The notes under the pieces were generated by a model. It had not been told where the DNA came from, searched no databases, and saw only the letters and a list, made by a program, of their open reading frames with translations. Made by a program: the position numbers and the translations under genes. 27,487 nt of DNA from Conidiobolus incongruus B7586 (Eukaryota; Entomophthoromycota; Entomophthoromycetes; Entomophthorales; Conidiobolaceae), in contig JNEM01012788.1 of NCBI GenBank assembly GCA_000697335.1, positions 1 to 27,487 of the forward strand, given 5' to 3'. Each line of letters opens with the position of its first letter. Positions within the stretch are counted from its first letter, which is position 1. This document shows positions 11,434 to 22,730 of this stretch, in pieces.

Positions 11434-11909
11434 TTATTTATCTTGATCCGAGTCAGAATCAGAATTGTCATCAGCATTATTTCCCATTTCATTCGGAGGA
11501 CTGATAATAGAATGTTCGCCCAAGTGAGAAACAGGGTCAACCGGTAAAAGAGGTCTCAATTCTTCGAAAGGAGGTACATTAATCTCATCCCAAATATTCG
11601 TATCTTGATTCAACGTAGTGACATATAAATTATCATAATCTTTAATATTATAAAATCCGACGCTTAAAGCTTCATTAATCAATTCCTTCTGAGAGGTGTA
11701 TAATTTTAAGTTATCAATATTATCAACTTCGTCAAGATAGTTTAATAGACGTTTCTTAATATCTAAAAATTTTTCATTGAATTTCACCTGTATAAATATG
11801 AGTTTTTTCTCTTTGCGAAATTTGATAGTATAAAGTGTATTAGATCCCTGTTAACTTTATAAATATTTTTTAATTAAACGATTCGTTATTTTTTTTGACT
11901 TACCGACAT
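11434..11909 (-). CDS. Small acidic protein of unknown function
   Basis: Exon 2 (11787-11434) opens directly behind a good acceptor (TTTATACAG) and has no in-frame ATG of its own at that point. The nearest ATG followed by a donor is at 11909: ATG TCG then GTAAGT. That gives a six-base first coding exon, a 116-base intron and a 119-residue protein starting MSVKFNEKFLDIKKRLL. Residues 1-50 look helical and amphipathic (KKRLLNYLDEVDNIDNL, TSQKELINEAL). The middle is ordered-looking (GFYNIKDYDNLYVTT, NIWDEINVPPFEELRPLLP). The last 20 residues are a disordered acidic tail (DDNSDSDSDQDK, TAA TAA). No membrane segment or signal peptide. Composition and intron structure argue for a real gene; I do not recognise the family. 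Small size, a helical start and an acidic tail would suit a subunit of a larger complex, but that is only a guess. Confidence 0.7.
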
Positions 11910-13017
11910 ATTCTCTAGTATCTGAAAAAAGACTAATTATAAATAAATTTATTGACAATATTTATTTATTTTCTTTAAGGATAATAAATATAAATATATA
12001 TCTATAAATAAAAATGTTTTTAAAATAGATAATTTTGAAATGAACTTGTAAATAAAATATTATTAAAAATAGGTTTAATGGAATTTATACGAATTCTGTT
12101 TCAACAAATCTTATGGGAATTCATTCACAATTTAGATATCAATACACATTTTTAGTCATATTTTAGTGTATTTTACAAGCTTTGTCGTACAAGTATGTTA
12201 AGCTTGAATATAACTTGATAATTAGCAAATACATTATACAAGTTACATTCAATACTTAATAATTTTATTTCAAAATTTGATTAGCAACTTACACTATATA
12301 CAAGTGAAAGTGATCAATTTTACCACAATGCATTGATTAAAAAATTGATTTGGAATTAGCATTATTATTTTATTGTATTTTTATATTGTCTGATAATTTA
12401 TCATATAATATTAACTCTAAAATTAAATGGTTTTAATATCTTTATTTAAAATTATATATTTTTACATTTCCACTAAGAATTTAATATTTAGCAATATTTT
12501 TTCATGTTAAAAGTACATTAAAATAAATGAATATTATTAAATTATATATTTTGACAATATATCTTATCATTAATTTAACTAACTTATAAAATATACAAAA
12601 ATACTAGCGAAACTGTGATTAATGAGGTATAATAATGTGCGATTATCTTGAATTTTTGATATTTTTTGGTTACATCACAATAGTTAATAGTCCTATTACA
12701 TAATTTTTATTGCTATATTTACTGATTTAATATTACCTCGCCTTATTTAATAAAACATTAATACTAAATTGCTAATATCATTATATAAAGTATATCGTAT
12801 CGTATATTACAAATTTTTATATCTTTGAATATAATCCGGAATAAGTTACATTTTTAATATTTTAAAAACAGTATCTAGCCTAAAGTAAAGAGTTAGTAAC
12901 AATAAAACTTAACCTAATTTAGCCACAAAAAACAAACATAAATCACTAAATTTAAGTTTTGTTTATAAATTGATATAAGGTATAAAATATTTTGATTTAA
13001 ATTTTGACTTGTAGAAT
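11910..13017. other. AT-rich divergent intergenic region
   Basis: Lies between the minus-strand acidic gene and the plus-strand CorA gene, so it must hold both promoters. No reading frame, RNA gene or repeat was seen. Confidence 0.55.
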
Positions 13018-15027
13018 ATGATGGATCAAAATCATTATTATAGCACTTACGATAGTCCCAATACCGATAATCATATTAATGTCACTATGGTAGACTATGA
13101 TTCCGATAAAAATAACGTTTCGGACGACTCCAATAGTAAATCTTTGACAAATAAACATGTCCAGATTAATGAAAGTAGTAATTAACATTTTCATTTAACA
13201 ACATTTGATTAAAGCAAGCAATTCATCATTTTTAGCTAGGTTAATAAACAAGAGACGAGGTAGCTCTCATTCTGTTAATAGCCAGGCTCTTCAATCTCCT
13301 CTTCAAAAATTCCGTCAGGCTGCCAGAAAAGTTATGCACGTTAAAAGAGCAAGTGAATTAGCGAGTAATATACTTTTTTCGATTATATTATTTCATATTT
13401 ATACATTTTTAATATGATAGATTTTAACTGGGTATCAAATCCAGGAGATGCCCCAGGTTTAGATATTCACAATCCACCACCAGCATATAAAAATTATGAA
13501 GTAAAAATCAACAACTTATAAAAACTATTGAAAAGTTAACATAGAAAATTAGAGTGGTTTATTGGCTAGTATCATTGATTTTAGCAAAGGTACCGGGTTT
13601 AAAATAATAAATTAAAGCTAAGCTACAATGATATTTGTTAGAAAAAATTAAAATTAGCTCAGACCTAGATAGTGACTCTTTCCTTAAAGACTATTCTACA
13701 GCAGTAAATTGATTGGTTTTTTAATGAACTCGATTATTAAATATGATTTTTATTGATTTTAGCGCCCAGAATGGTCAAAAGTAAGATGGATCAATCTCGA
13801 AGGAATGGCATTTGATGTGCTAAAAGCTCTAGCAGTCACTCATAGTAAAAAACCATCAATTTATAATTTTTTTAATATTGACTTATCCTCCAAATTAGAA
13901 TTACATCCTCTGGCATTGGAAGATATTTTCTTAGATAGCCATACTTCGAAACTCAGTATGAATAACTTAAATTATATTTAAATTATTAACTAATACCCAA
14001 GCATTCAGCTACTAAAATCACTTCTTTTGCTTCATCCATATTCATGTCGTTAGAATTAATCACCACCGAAAACAATATCCAAGTGAATTCATTTGCCAAT
14101 CCTGACCAATGGCCAACTTTGAAGCATCATATCCGAGATTCCAATCCAATCAAAGTCAAGCATTCTAAGATTAAGAGACAGCGCATTGCCTGCCAAACTT
14201 TCCATGTATTCCTCCTAAATGATTCTACAGTCATTACATTTTTTCCTATTGATGGATCGCTCCTTTACAAACCCATTATGAATCAACTTAGACACAAAGA
14301 TACAGTGCTTAGAAATGCACAAGATGCGTCATTGCTCGTTGAATCTATCTTAGATGTTACTGTTGATTTGACTATGGAAGTTGTCGACTCTTATGCGAAT
14401 CAAATTGCTGAATTGGAAGAATATGTCATGAGCAGTCCCAAGATGATATACACTAAAGAACTTCATCTTCTCAAGGGTGAAATCAACAACTTCAAACAGA
14501 GATTCAGTGCACTCCACTCTGTCGTTAATTCTTTAATCACATTTGAGCCCCTTGAGACACAGCCCGATATTACACAAAAAGCTCGAGTGTATTTAACTGA
14601 TGTATTAGAGCATTCAAACACAATTATGGGTGAAACTGAGACTTTGGTAGGCAGTGCTGAGTCTTTAATTGATTTGATCTTTAATTTGATTTCTTATGAT
14701 ACTAATGAATCCATGAAATATCTGGCTATTGTCAGTTGTATTTTCTTACCGGTTACATTTGTCGCAGGAGGTAAGCCAATTTGAATGAATTGCTCTGTAT
14801 AATTCAGCTAATATAATTTAGTTTATGGTACCAATTTCGTCAATTTTCCCGAGTTAACGAAAGATGAAGGTATTTTATACTTTTGGAAGATTTGTGGTTA
14901 TTGTACACTAGTTACCTGTATCCTCTTAGCTCAGGGATACTGGCTTCCTCCAATAGTGTACTATATCTATGTAGCAATATCTTATTTTAAAAAGAGAGAT
15001 CGATTACCTACTCATAACATTCAATAA
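13018..15027 (+). CDS. CorA-type (Mg2+) channel/transporter homologue with a GTN pore motif
   Basis: Eight exons, 13018-13177, 13215-13364, 13421-13500, 13553-13589, 13642-13703, 13763-13955, 14009-14770 and 14822-15027, give 549 residues. The first 120 or so are a polar Asn/Ser/Asp-rich cytosolic extension, as in fungal CorA relatives. Then come SIIDFSK, RPEWSKVRWINLEGMAFDVL, ELHPLALEDIF and SSIFMSLELI of the funnel domain, a long helical stretch, and the two membrane helices: KYLAIVSCIFLPVTFVAGVY and, after the loop NFPELTKDEGILYFWK, a second one ending QGYWLPPIVYYIYV. Both ends should face the cytosol. CorA, Alr and Mrs2 channels carry Gly-Met-Asn after the first helix; here residues 484-486 read Gly-Thr-Asn, split from the first helix by an intron at 14771-14821. 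Substrate and direction therefore cannot be assumed to be Mg2+ uptake. Exon 4 (37 bases) was placed by the conserved DFS block and frame. Confidence 0.88.
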
Positions 15028-15625
15028 TGATTGACATATTATTACAATTAACTATAATATTATTGCAAAAATACAAATTCCTAATTTTTCTATCCATATA
15101 ATTGCAAACAATTTATTTATACCTGATATATTTTCGATATTATTTTGAAATATATTCTAATTTATATTTCAACATGTATTTACTATAATAAAACTTAAAA
15201 TTCTTAGAATTTTTCGTTCAATTAATTTTAATATTAAAATCAAGTTTTATTCTCTTCAAATTCATTTAACCTACCCAAATATTTAGCATTTATTAAAATT
15301 AAATATCAAATCTAAATTCAATAAGGCCTACATTTTTCAGGATGAATCACTAGAATTGTTCAAAATGTAGGTGTGATGATGAAAATAATCTTCATAGTAA
15401 TTTATCATAAATATAATCCTATTAAGACTTGATGATGATAACCTTTCCAATAATAGGAATATAATTGATGTGTAAACTAAATTGATTTTGGTATTCAGCG
15501 AAAAAAATAACTCTTTAATGACAATAAAATCCCATAAATATTTTTAAATTAATTAGGGTATAAATTTTAAACTATTCAAATTTACACTTATTATAATTAA
15601 TAAGATTTAATCAATTAATATAAAA
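15028..15625. other. AT-rich spacer and ARC1 upstream region
   Basis: No frame or repeat seen. The ATG of the next gene is preceded by TATAAAA, the same A-rich start context as other genes here. Confidence 0.55.
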
Positions 15626-16985
15626 ATGTCTACTTTACAATTAAACACTGGTGACGCCTTGACTAAAATTATTTACCACCATTTGGCTGCTTCTCTGAAG
15701 GATTCCGTTAAAGTTGAAGAAACTGATAAGGTAAAATTTAATTTTCAATTATATTTATGCTCACAGTTTATATAAAAAATCAGTATTTGATTCAGAAAAT
15801 ATTAAACCTTGAAGCAATAAAATTTTTCAAATTTATATGTTATTTTTCATTTATGTGATAATTAACTGGATATTTTTTGATTTAGGCTACTACCTTAACT
15901 TTGGATAATGGTGACGTTATTGATACTCCTAATACTTTAATTTCTCAATTGGTTTCTTTGAGTGGAAAGCCCGAATTATTAGGTACCCAACCCGCTCAAC
16001 AAGCTGACGTAAGTTAAACTGATTCTGTATACACTAAAAACATTAAGCTTTTCTATTTGATATATAGGTTCAACAATGGTTAATTACCGCTATCTCCATT
16101 GAGGATCCCGCTGAACTTGCTAAAGTATTTTATTTGATTATTTAATTGAAATACTTAGTCCTGAACTTGTTGATTTAGACCCTTAACACCTCTTTATCTG
16201 GAAAATCTTATCTTCCCGGTCCTAAATCCACCTTATCAGATATTGTTTTATATGCCAAGGTCCGTGACTATGTCAGTTCCATTAGTTTAGATACCCAAAA
16301 GACTCTTTTGAATTTGATGAGATGGTTCAACAACGTTCAAAAAGAATTAAATAAAGCTTTATCTCAAGCCGCCATTCAAGAAATCACCTTGGATTTAGAA
16401 GCCTTGAACTTAAACCCTAAGAAGAAGGAAAAGAAGGCTAAGGAACCTGCCGCTGCCCCTGCTCCTCTCGTCATCTCTCCTGGTTTGGCTGACTTGAGAG
16501 TTGGTAAGATCACCTCCGTCAAGGTTCACCCCGATGCTGAATCCTTATACGTCGAATCCATTGACTTTGGTGAAGAAGAGCAACGTACCATCGTCTCTGG
16601 ACTTGTCAAGCACTACACTCTAGAGCAAATGCAAGATAAATTACTTGTTGGTGTCTGCAACTTGAAGCCCGCCGCTTTACGTGGTATCAAATCCTATGGT
16701 ATGGTTTTATGCTCTACCTCTGCTGAAGGCAAGGTCGAATTCGTCGATCCTCCTGCCGGCGCCAAGCCCGGTGATCGCGTCTTCTTCGAAGGTTTCGAAG
16801 ATGTTGTCCCTGAAGCTCAATTAAACCCTAAGAAGAAGATCTGGGAACAAATTCAACCCGGTTTGAAGACCAATGGAGAAAGAAACGCTGCCTACATCGA
16901 TCCCGAAACCGGTAAGGTTCATTTAATGCGTACCTCATCTGGTGTCTGCTCTTGCCCCAACAACATCGATGCTCCTATCAAATAA
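15626..16985 (+). CDS. ARC1: Arc1/AIMP1-like tRNA-binding cofactor of aminoacyl-tRNA synthetases
   Basis: Arc1 delivers tRNA to methionyl- and glutamyl-tRNA synthetases in the cytosol; AIMP1/p43 does so in animals. Four exons, 15626-15730, 15886-16008, 16068-16124 and 16179-16985, give 363 residues (yeast Arc1 376). The N-terminal 180 residues are GST-like (SLSGKSYLPGPKSTLSDIVL, then KVRDYVSSISLDTQKTLLNL), the part that binds the synthetases. A short Lys/Ala/Pro linker (NPKKKEKKAKEPAAAPAP) gives nonspecific tRNA contact. The C-terminal EMAPII-type OB fold begins LADLRVGKITSVKVHPDAES and includes RTIVSGLVKHYTLEQM and NLKPAALRGIKSYGMVLC, ending in the EMAPII extension with the last Lys just before TAA. 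Codon use is strongly biased to GCC, AAG, GTC and TTG compared with neighbours, suggesting high expression. Convergent with RAB5. Confidence 0.94.
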
Positions 16986-17680
16986 GGATGATATAACTAA
17001 TGTTTTTATTTTATACTGGATACAGTTTTACATATTAAAAACTTTGAACATAATAATTTTTCGAATTGATCAGAGATTTTGAAGTATTATATAAGAATAA
17101 CCTGATTTTATTATAATACTATAAATATAGTTATATCTCAATTACGATTTAAATTCAGTTTATATAATACAGCAAATTGATATTTTTTTAATTCTATAAA
17201 AGTTTTTTTTGTTGCTACTATTATTTTGCATTTCTGTACTACCATTTGAATTGTTAATTTTAAGTCTCACAAATTGACACATATGAATATTGTATTTCCA
17301 TTAAGTACAAAGAGTTTTAAAAGCATTCACTCTATGATATTGTTGATGACAATTAATTAATTAATATATTATAATATACATCAAATATAATGTTTAATAA
17401 TACGCAAATATAATATTTATAACCTTATTGTTGTTTATAAATTATATGACATAAGGGATTTTTCACTAATAAAATGGCATTAATCAATAAAAATAAACCA
17501 ACAAAATATTTTATATTAAAAAAATGTCAAGGACTTTATCAAAATACTAATCAAATATTAATATATTAGAAACAGGAACAGGTAGAAAATGATGGATTTA
17601 ATAAGATGAGAGGGAAAAATCACCTAACTCTAATTTACAAGCATATTGAATGAAGTGGTAATAAGTACAATAGATGACAT
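16986..17680. other. Convergent 3' spacer between ARC1 and RAB5
   Basis: AT-rich. It holds the 3' UTRs of both convergent genes; AATAAA-like stretches occur on each strand. No other feature seen. Confidence 0.55.
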
Positions 17681-18710
17681 TTAACAAGCACATCCATTGG
17701 GATTGGCATTATTGCCCTGGGAGATATCCAGTCTAGAGTTACCAGATTGACTAGCACCGCTGAGACGATTTCTGGAATTGGCAGCCAATTGGTCATATGG
17801 CATCTTTTTAGCTATTAAATAAAACACATTAAACAATGGTCAATAATATGTTAAATATAGATAAAATTTACCTAGAGCAGTAAATAATTCTGTGACATTA
17901 ATGAAGTTTTTAGCGGAAGTTTCAAAGAAAATTAAACCAGCTTCCTCGGCGTAATCACGACCCTCTTCATAAGAGATAGCTCTTCTAGCGTCTAAATCCG
18001 ATTTGTTACCGGCTAAAGCGATAACAATATTAGGGTCAGCTTGGCGATGCAATTCTTCAATCCATTGTTTAGCTTTTTCAAGAGAAGTCTATACAAATTA
18101 TCAATATATTAAAACAATAGTAATATTTTATAAGGTTACGGGTTGAGTAATATCGTAAACAACAACTGCGCAATTGGCGTTACGATAATACATTGGAGCT
18201 AAACTCTACAACAAACAAAGTTATGAACATAAAATAATTTAAATATAATAAAAATATTTACTCTATAACGCTCTTGGCCAGCGGTATCCCTGTATACAAA
18301 ATTTAATAATAATAACAAAAATACAGGTAAATGAATAATTACCAAATTTCCAATTTAACAGTAATATTGTCTTCCAACTGAAGTGTTTGTGTCAAGAAAG
18401 CAGCTATTAATAATATAAATATATGATATATAATATCAATAGCTATTAATAATTACCTCCTATAGTGCTTTCTCTATAATCGTCAAATTGATTTTTAACA
18501 AACCTTAAAACCAAACTAAACCATTGTTGAATATTCCATTACAATTGATTTTATAGTCTAATAAAATATACCTTGACTTTCCAACAGCAGATTCACCTAT
18601 ACAGCATTAGTAAATTGAAAAGACATAAAAAATTATATTAAAATACCTAATAAAACTAATTTGAACTGATAAAATTTATTGTTATTAACTCTTGACTGAA
18701 CTTGACTCAT
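17681..18710 (-). CDS. RAB5: Rab5-family small GTPase (Ypt5/Vps21)
   Basis: Early-endosome GTPase controlling endocytic fusion and vacuolar sorting. Eight minus-strand exons: 18710-18647, 18596-18572, 18515-18457, 18403-18343, 18289-18262, 18205-18140, 18088-17872 and 17811-17681, total 216 residues (human Rab5A 215). P-loop GESAVGKS at 22-29; switch I [33 protein letters not shown] from 70, with catalytic Gln75; NKSD at 129-132; ETSAK at 157-161. These are the diagnostic Rab5 forms, not Rab7 or Rab11. The C-terminus is GCAC-stop, a CXC geranylgeranylation signal; Rab5 proteins usually end in CC-type motifs. Because that signal must be terminal, it also shows TAA is a true stop here. Exon 3 needs the acceptor TTTAG at 18516; an alternative TTTTAAG 12 bases on would delete the conserved Ser-Leu-Val-Leu after the P-loop. 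All active-site residues are intact. Confidence 0.96.
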
Positions 18711-19561
18711 TTTAACTCAAAATAATATATAAATACACTCAACTCAAAATATAATTTAAAACAAGGTAAAAAAATATTAAAACAATTAAAAAAGAAACTT
18801 GACATGAATATTTTTTTGAAATGGTGTTTATCAGTCAAAATATCAGATTTAGTATAATTTGCCAAATCTGTAATCCCCTAAATTTCAATTTATTTCACTT
18901 TTTGGGTACCTCTCCAGGTTTTTATTACATTTTATCTCCTCATTAAGTGTGATGCTATGATTCAACTACAAAATATCTTCATATTGATATTGAATTCTTA
19001 TATAACTAATAATATACAATCTATTCGTTATATTATATTAATGAATATATGTAAATGTACAGACATTATTTTGGCTAATGAAATCATCATATCATTTTAA
19101 ACTTTTATGAATTGAGGGTTTTGGGCTATTAGTGACAGAAATTTTGTTACTTAAATACAGTTGTAATTAAATTCAAAGAAATAACATATACATTTTTGAT
19201 ATTTCATTAATATAAAAATTATATATACATAGATATCATTCACAATTATTTTTTAAACGTTTTATTTTCAATTTTTTTTTAATATTTTGAATTATTGTGA
19301 AAAATATGATCGATTTCCGAATTTGGTAAAAACTTTGAAAAGGGTAATAATTGTTAAATTAATGACAAAAGTTAAAATAATTAAATATATATATATATAT
19401 AATCATTATTTATATTGTAACAAATTTCATATCTAGCAAATAAAATAACTGATATTGGTGATAAATTTTTTTTTTCGATTTATTGATTATGAATTGCCAA
19501 TCAAATTTTAAAACCTGTAAAATTTTTTAAATAATTAATTTGATTCAAAAATAATATTTTT
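18711..19561. other. AT-rich upstream region of RAB5
   Basis: Contains the RAB5 promoter (A-rich leader directly before the ATG at 18710). A short (AT) run lies at about 19387-19401. No gene seen. Confidence 0.55.
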
Positions 19562-19905
19562 AGCACATCTTGGGAGAGCCATATCCAGTGTAGTTTAGAT
19601 AAAAGAAAGAGATCTGGGGAATTCCAGGCAAGGGTTAGGGAGATAGGGGGGTTTATTGGTTTAAGTCAAATAGCTGGGAGGACCCAGATCGAACTCATCT
19701 TTTTGAGGATAGCTCTGATTTTGGGTTTTATATAGAGTTGGGTAAGGTGATTCATGAGATTCTCCAGCGACTTGCATCATCGGCCAATTAAAAGATAGAG
19801 CAGGAGCAGATGGCATTTGAGGGATAAATGACTTTAGCATCAGGTTGAAGTATTAATAGTTAGGTGGAAGGGTGTCACCTGGCTCGTGACATTATGAATA
19901 AACAA
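19562..19905 (+). pseudogene. GC-richer coding fossil, family unknown
   Basis: About 340 bases with roughly double the GC of the spacers on both sides, sharply bounded. One plus-strand frame has a run of about 50 stop-free codons (opening GDRGVYWFKSNSWEDP near 19639, continuing DFGFYIELGKVIHEILQRL) with normal protein composition. The fragment as a whole looks broken, with no start, splice sites or neighbouring exons. Base composition matches none of the local spacers and differs from the resident exons in its high G. It may be a scrap of a mobile or virus-like element, or of an inserted foreign gene; I cannot place the family. Confidence 0.4.
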
Positions 19906-20286
19906 ATTTAACTTAAGTGAACCAAACTTATTATTATAAATTTGATACAAAATATTATATTTGTATCATAAACTAATATAAAAATTAGAGTTAATAAGAT
20001 ATTAATTACAGTATTTTAATCATAACAACTGGATAATAATATATATAAATGATTAATTTGTGGCTTATGAAACATTTTTCAAATAAAAATAACGACTTAT
20101 ATTTACAATTTTATTGATGTAAAATTTGAAATTTCTATTTATATAATTATACGAAAAAGGATATAAAAAGAATATTTTTGAAAAATTGATTAATATATCA
20201 AAAAATTTAACTCATGAGATACTCAATATATATATATATATATCCTTTAATTATAATGAATTCATCATTATTTATTTGTTGATAAA
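19906..20286. other. AT-rich 3' flank of ALG10
   Basis: Holds the ALG10 3' UTR and a short (AT) run at about 20227-20243. Nothing else seen. Confidence 0.5.
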
Positions 20287-22017
20287 TCACCACATAAATC
20301 TCTGCCACTTGTCAGGTTCACTTATCCAGATGAAAGGTTTAAATAAAAATAGTGCAGTAATAGCAAGATGCAATGCCAAGTATAACGAAATCTCAAGTAA
20401 TAATTTAATCCAATTTAATTTGCCATTCTTATAAGAGTAGAATGGCAAATGGAGTCTCAGAATGATAAAAGGTAAGATAAAATAACGGAATTCAAGGAGT
20501 GGAGAAGGGATGAGGATAATACTCACGGTTAAGACGTAACCAAACCAGAATAGCACGGATTGGTGGTGAATGGGCTGTTGCTGGAGTTTCTTGTACCAGA
20601 ACCATCCCATTGACATATAAACGGGTATCATCAGTTGAGGCATGAGAGAATGACGACGGTAGATGTCCTTCCAGATGTAGAATGTAATGTGACGATTGTC
20701 AGCAAGTAAGAAAGGATGGTGTATAGTGAACTTTTGGATGGTATAGCTCATTAATACAATGGATAGTATGATTAAGGTGCCAGTTTTGGGATTAATTAAT
20801 TTGAGGCATGTAGCTCTTAATAAATTCATCGCTTGAGCCATTGGTCGGTTCAGTTGGACAATTTGGAATATTAGAAATGCTGAACAGAATGAGAGGTAGT
20901 AGTAGAGTTGAGGAATATGAAGAGTTGCAATATGATTTGATTTGTCTCCCAATACAATTCCCTGATTCCATATCAAAAATACTGCAAAGCTAACTAAGCA
21001 TATAGAATAGGGTAAGATCAATTTTGTCAAGATATAGTAAAAATTATTGTATAAACTTTTGAAAAATCCTTTGATCAAAGTAATAATATCACCTAAATCA
21101 TATAATTAATTTAAAAAATGATTAGAGATTTAATAAATACTTACGAATATTTCTAACTTGAATAACTGCCATTGTCAAATTAAAATTGTTTTTATCATTT
21201 TTCAAATCCAACTCTTTAATTAAACTCCATACCATAAAGTATATAACCCAAATGATGTTGGTTTGACGAAATGTTATAGAGATTAATCCAAACTAAAAAG
21301 AATCTTAATAAGTATATAACTATGAAATATAAAATTTATTACCAATGAAGACCATGCATACTTTCTAATCAAACTAAACCCAAAGCTCAGCAACACGAAT
21401 AGAGTAGATCCAGTATCCGTATAATACAACTGATGAAAGAATAAATGAATGGAAAACAGGTTAATAGCTAATACATTCGTAGCAAATTGCCATTGATCAT
21501 TGGATTTGGGAGGATATATTATAGAGTAAATCCATCCAATTGTCCAAAAGGTTACAAGTGCTAAGATATTATTCCAAAATCTTAGTATTTCAGTACTGCA
21601 CCAAGTCGTTATATTGGTAAGCTTCAAGATATAGGTGAATGGAAGTGTTAAAATATATCTAAAAATTAAATAAATCAAAATAGATTCTATATAATGATTG
21701 ATTATAATATTACAAGCCTGGAGGTGTAGTTAGTTTAGGATCCCAAATATGAAAATTCCCTTTACAATAATTTTGTACTTGAGGAATATGAAATATTTCA
21801 TCCTGAATTTCAAAAATTAGAAACTGGCCATTTATTAAATAGATTCGGAATTTACCATATAGGGATCTTTTACATATTGATTGACTATAATATAATTAAG
21901 TATTAATATGACGATATAAATTAAAAAGGTAAGCAATAAAGGTTTATTATAGATAATTGATATTGATGCTTCATTGTCATTTTTGGATTTATCGTCAGGT
22001 TTTGACTGTTTCGTCAT
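20287..22017 (-). CDS. ALG10: Dolichyl-phosphate-glucose alpha-1,2-glucosyltransferase Alg10 (Die2)
   Basis: ER membrane enzyme that adds the last glucose to the lipid-linked oligosaccharide Glc2Man9GlcNAc2 before transfer by oligosaccharyltransferase. Five minus-strand exons: 22017-21856, 21802-21714, 21658-21343, 21292-21145 and 21092-20287, total 506 residues (yeast 525, human 473). Signatures in order: a first membrane helix at about residues 28-46; the lumenal loop YMDEIFHIPQVQNYCKGNF with WDPKLTTPPGLYILTLPF, whose acidic DE pair is typical of GT-C enzymes; ISITFRQTNIIWVI; GDKSNHIATLHIPQL; HPFLLADNRHITFYIW; and LLEFRYFILP near the end. Around a dozen hydrophobic helices are evident. The C-terminus ends RFMW before a TGA stop, one of the uses of TGA as stop here. 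All hallmark residues are present and the gene looks functional. Confidence 0.94.
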
Positions 22018-22385
22018 TATATTTAAATTGATTCCAATTTTTTTTTCAAATTTTTTATTTTTGGATTATAATTTTTAATAAATTAGAATTCTTTTTAATA
22101 TTTGCGGATCAATGATTTAGATTTAAATATCAAATTTAAATGTAATTATTATTGTGGGATGTGACATTTCAACTAAACTTTGTATAATTCAAATATTGAC
22201 AAGGTTTATTTTGATAAATTAAAGCAAATAATAAAAATATTGAGAGATAATTTGGATTATACTATATAAATGATATATTCTAAAAGATCTTTTAATATTA
22301 ATGGAATAAATTTTATAAATTAAGTTGAAAATTAATTACAAAGTGATAGATAACGAACTTAATTTTATATATATATGTGATTCGT
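22018..22385. other. ALG10 upstream spacer
   Basis: AT-rich region holding the ALG10 promoter. No other feature seen. Confidence 0.5.
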
Positions 22386-22713
22386 TTAATAAGTTCCAAA
22401 GAAAATATTAAAGTGATTAGTATCAAGTAGATGGATATTGGCTAATCTAAATAAGTATAGCAAAAGATAACTATAAAAACTCAGCTGAAGTAATAATATA
22501 ATTGATGAATGCTCAATTGGCTGAAAGTTTTCAGTAAGGCAAAATATGTTTAAAGTGGTTCTGAATGAGTGAAAGAATCCCACGTGAAAAATACTCCAAT
22601 AACAACCTATTAGAAATCTAAAATCATTAGAATATTTTCTGAAAATCAAATCTATATAAATAATAATTATTTTTTAATTTATTGATATATTTACTTATTT
22701 CATTTGTTCGCAT
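22386..22713 (-). CDS. Doubtful small membrane-protein gene
   Basis: An open frame runs from about 22649 to the TAA at 22386. With an ATG at 22713 and one 88-base GTAAAT...TAATAG intron (exons 22713-22695 and 22606-22386) it gives 79 residues beginning MRTNEISCYWSIFHVGFF. Two hydrophobic stretches are visible, one near residues 10-30 and a stronger one near 44-60 (SSIILLLQLSFYSYLLLYLF). The start lies only 18 bases beyond the carnitine carrier stop, leaving no room for a separate promoter outside that gene. In sequence this AT-rich, frames coding Phe, Leu, Ile and Tyr arise easily by chance, and I recognise no family. Another frame of the same exon (VVIGVFFTWDSFTHSEPL, then stop) reads equally well, so the frame choice is open. 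Confidence 0.3.
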
Positions 22714-22730
22714 TTTTAAATATTAATGTT

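Noticed and set aside
15028-15600. Possible small gene between CorA and ARC1
   Set aside because: Only short frames broken by stops; no acceptable splice chain or conserved motif.
19682-19697. GAGTTCGATCTGGG on the minus strand, T-arm-like
   Set aside because: No matching A box or acceptor stem; it lies inside the coding fossil.
20186-20434. Plus-strand 82-codon frame overlapping the 3' end of ALG10
   Set aside because: Low-complexity Ile/Asn/Tyr start in an AT run, then antisense to conserved ALG10 sequence.
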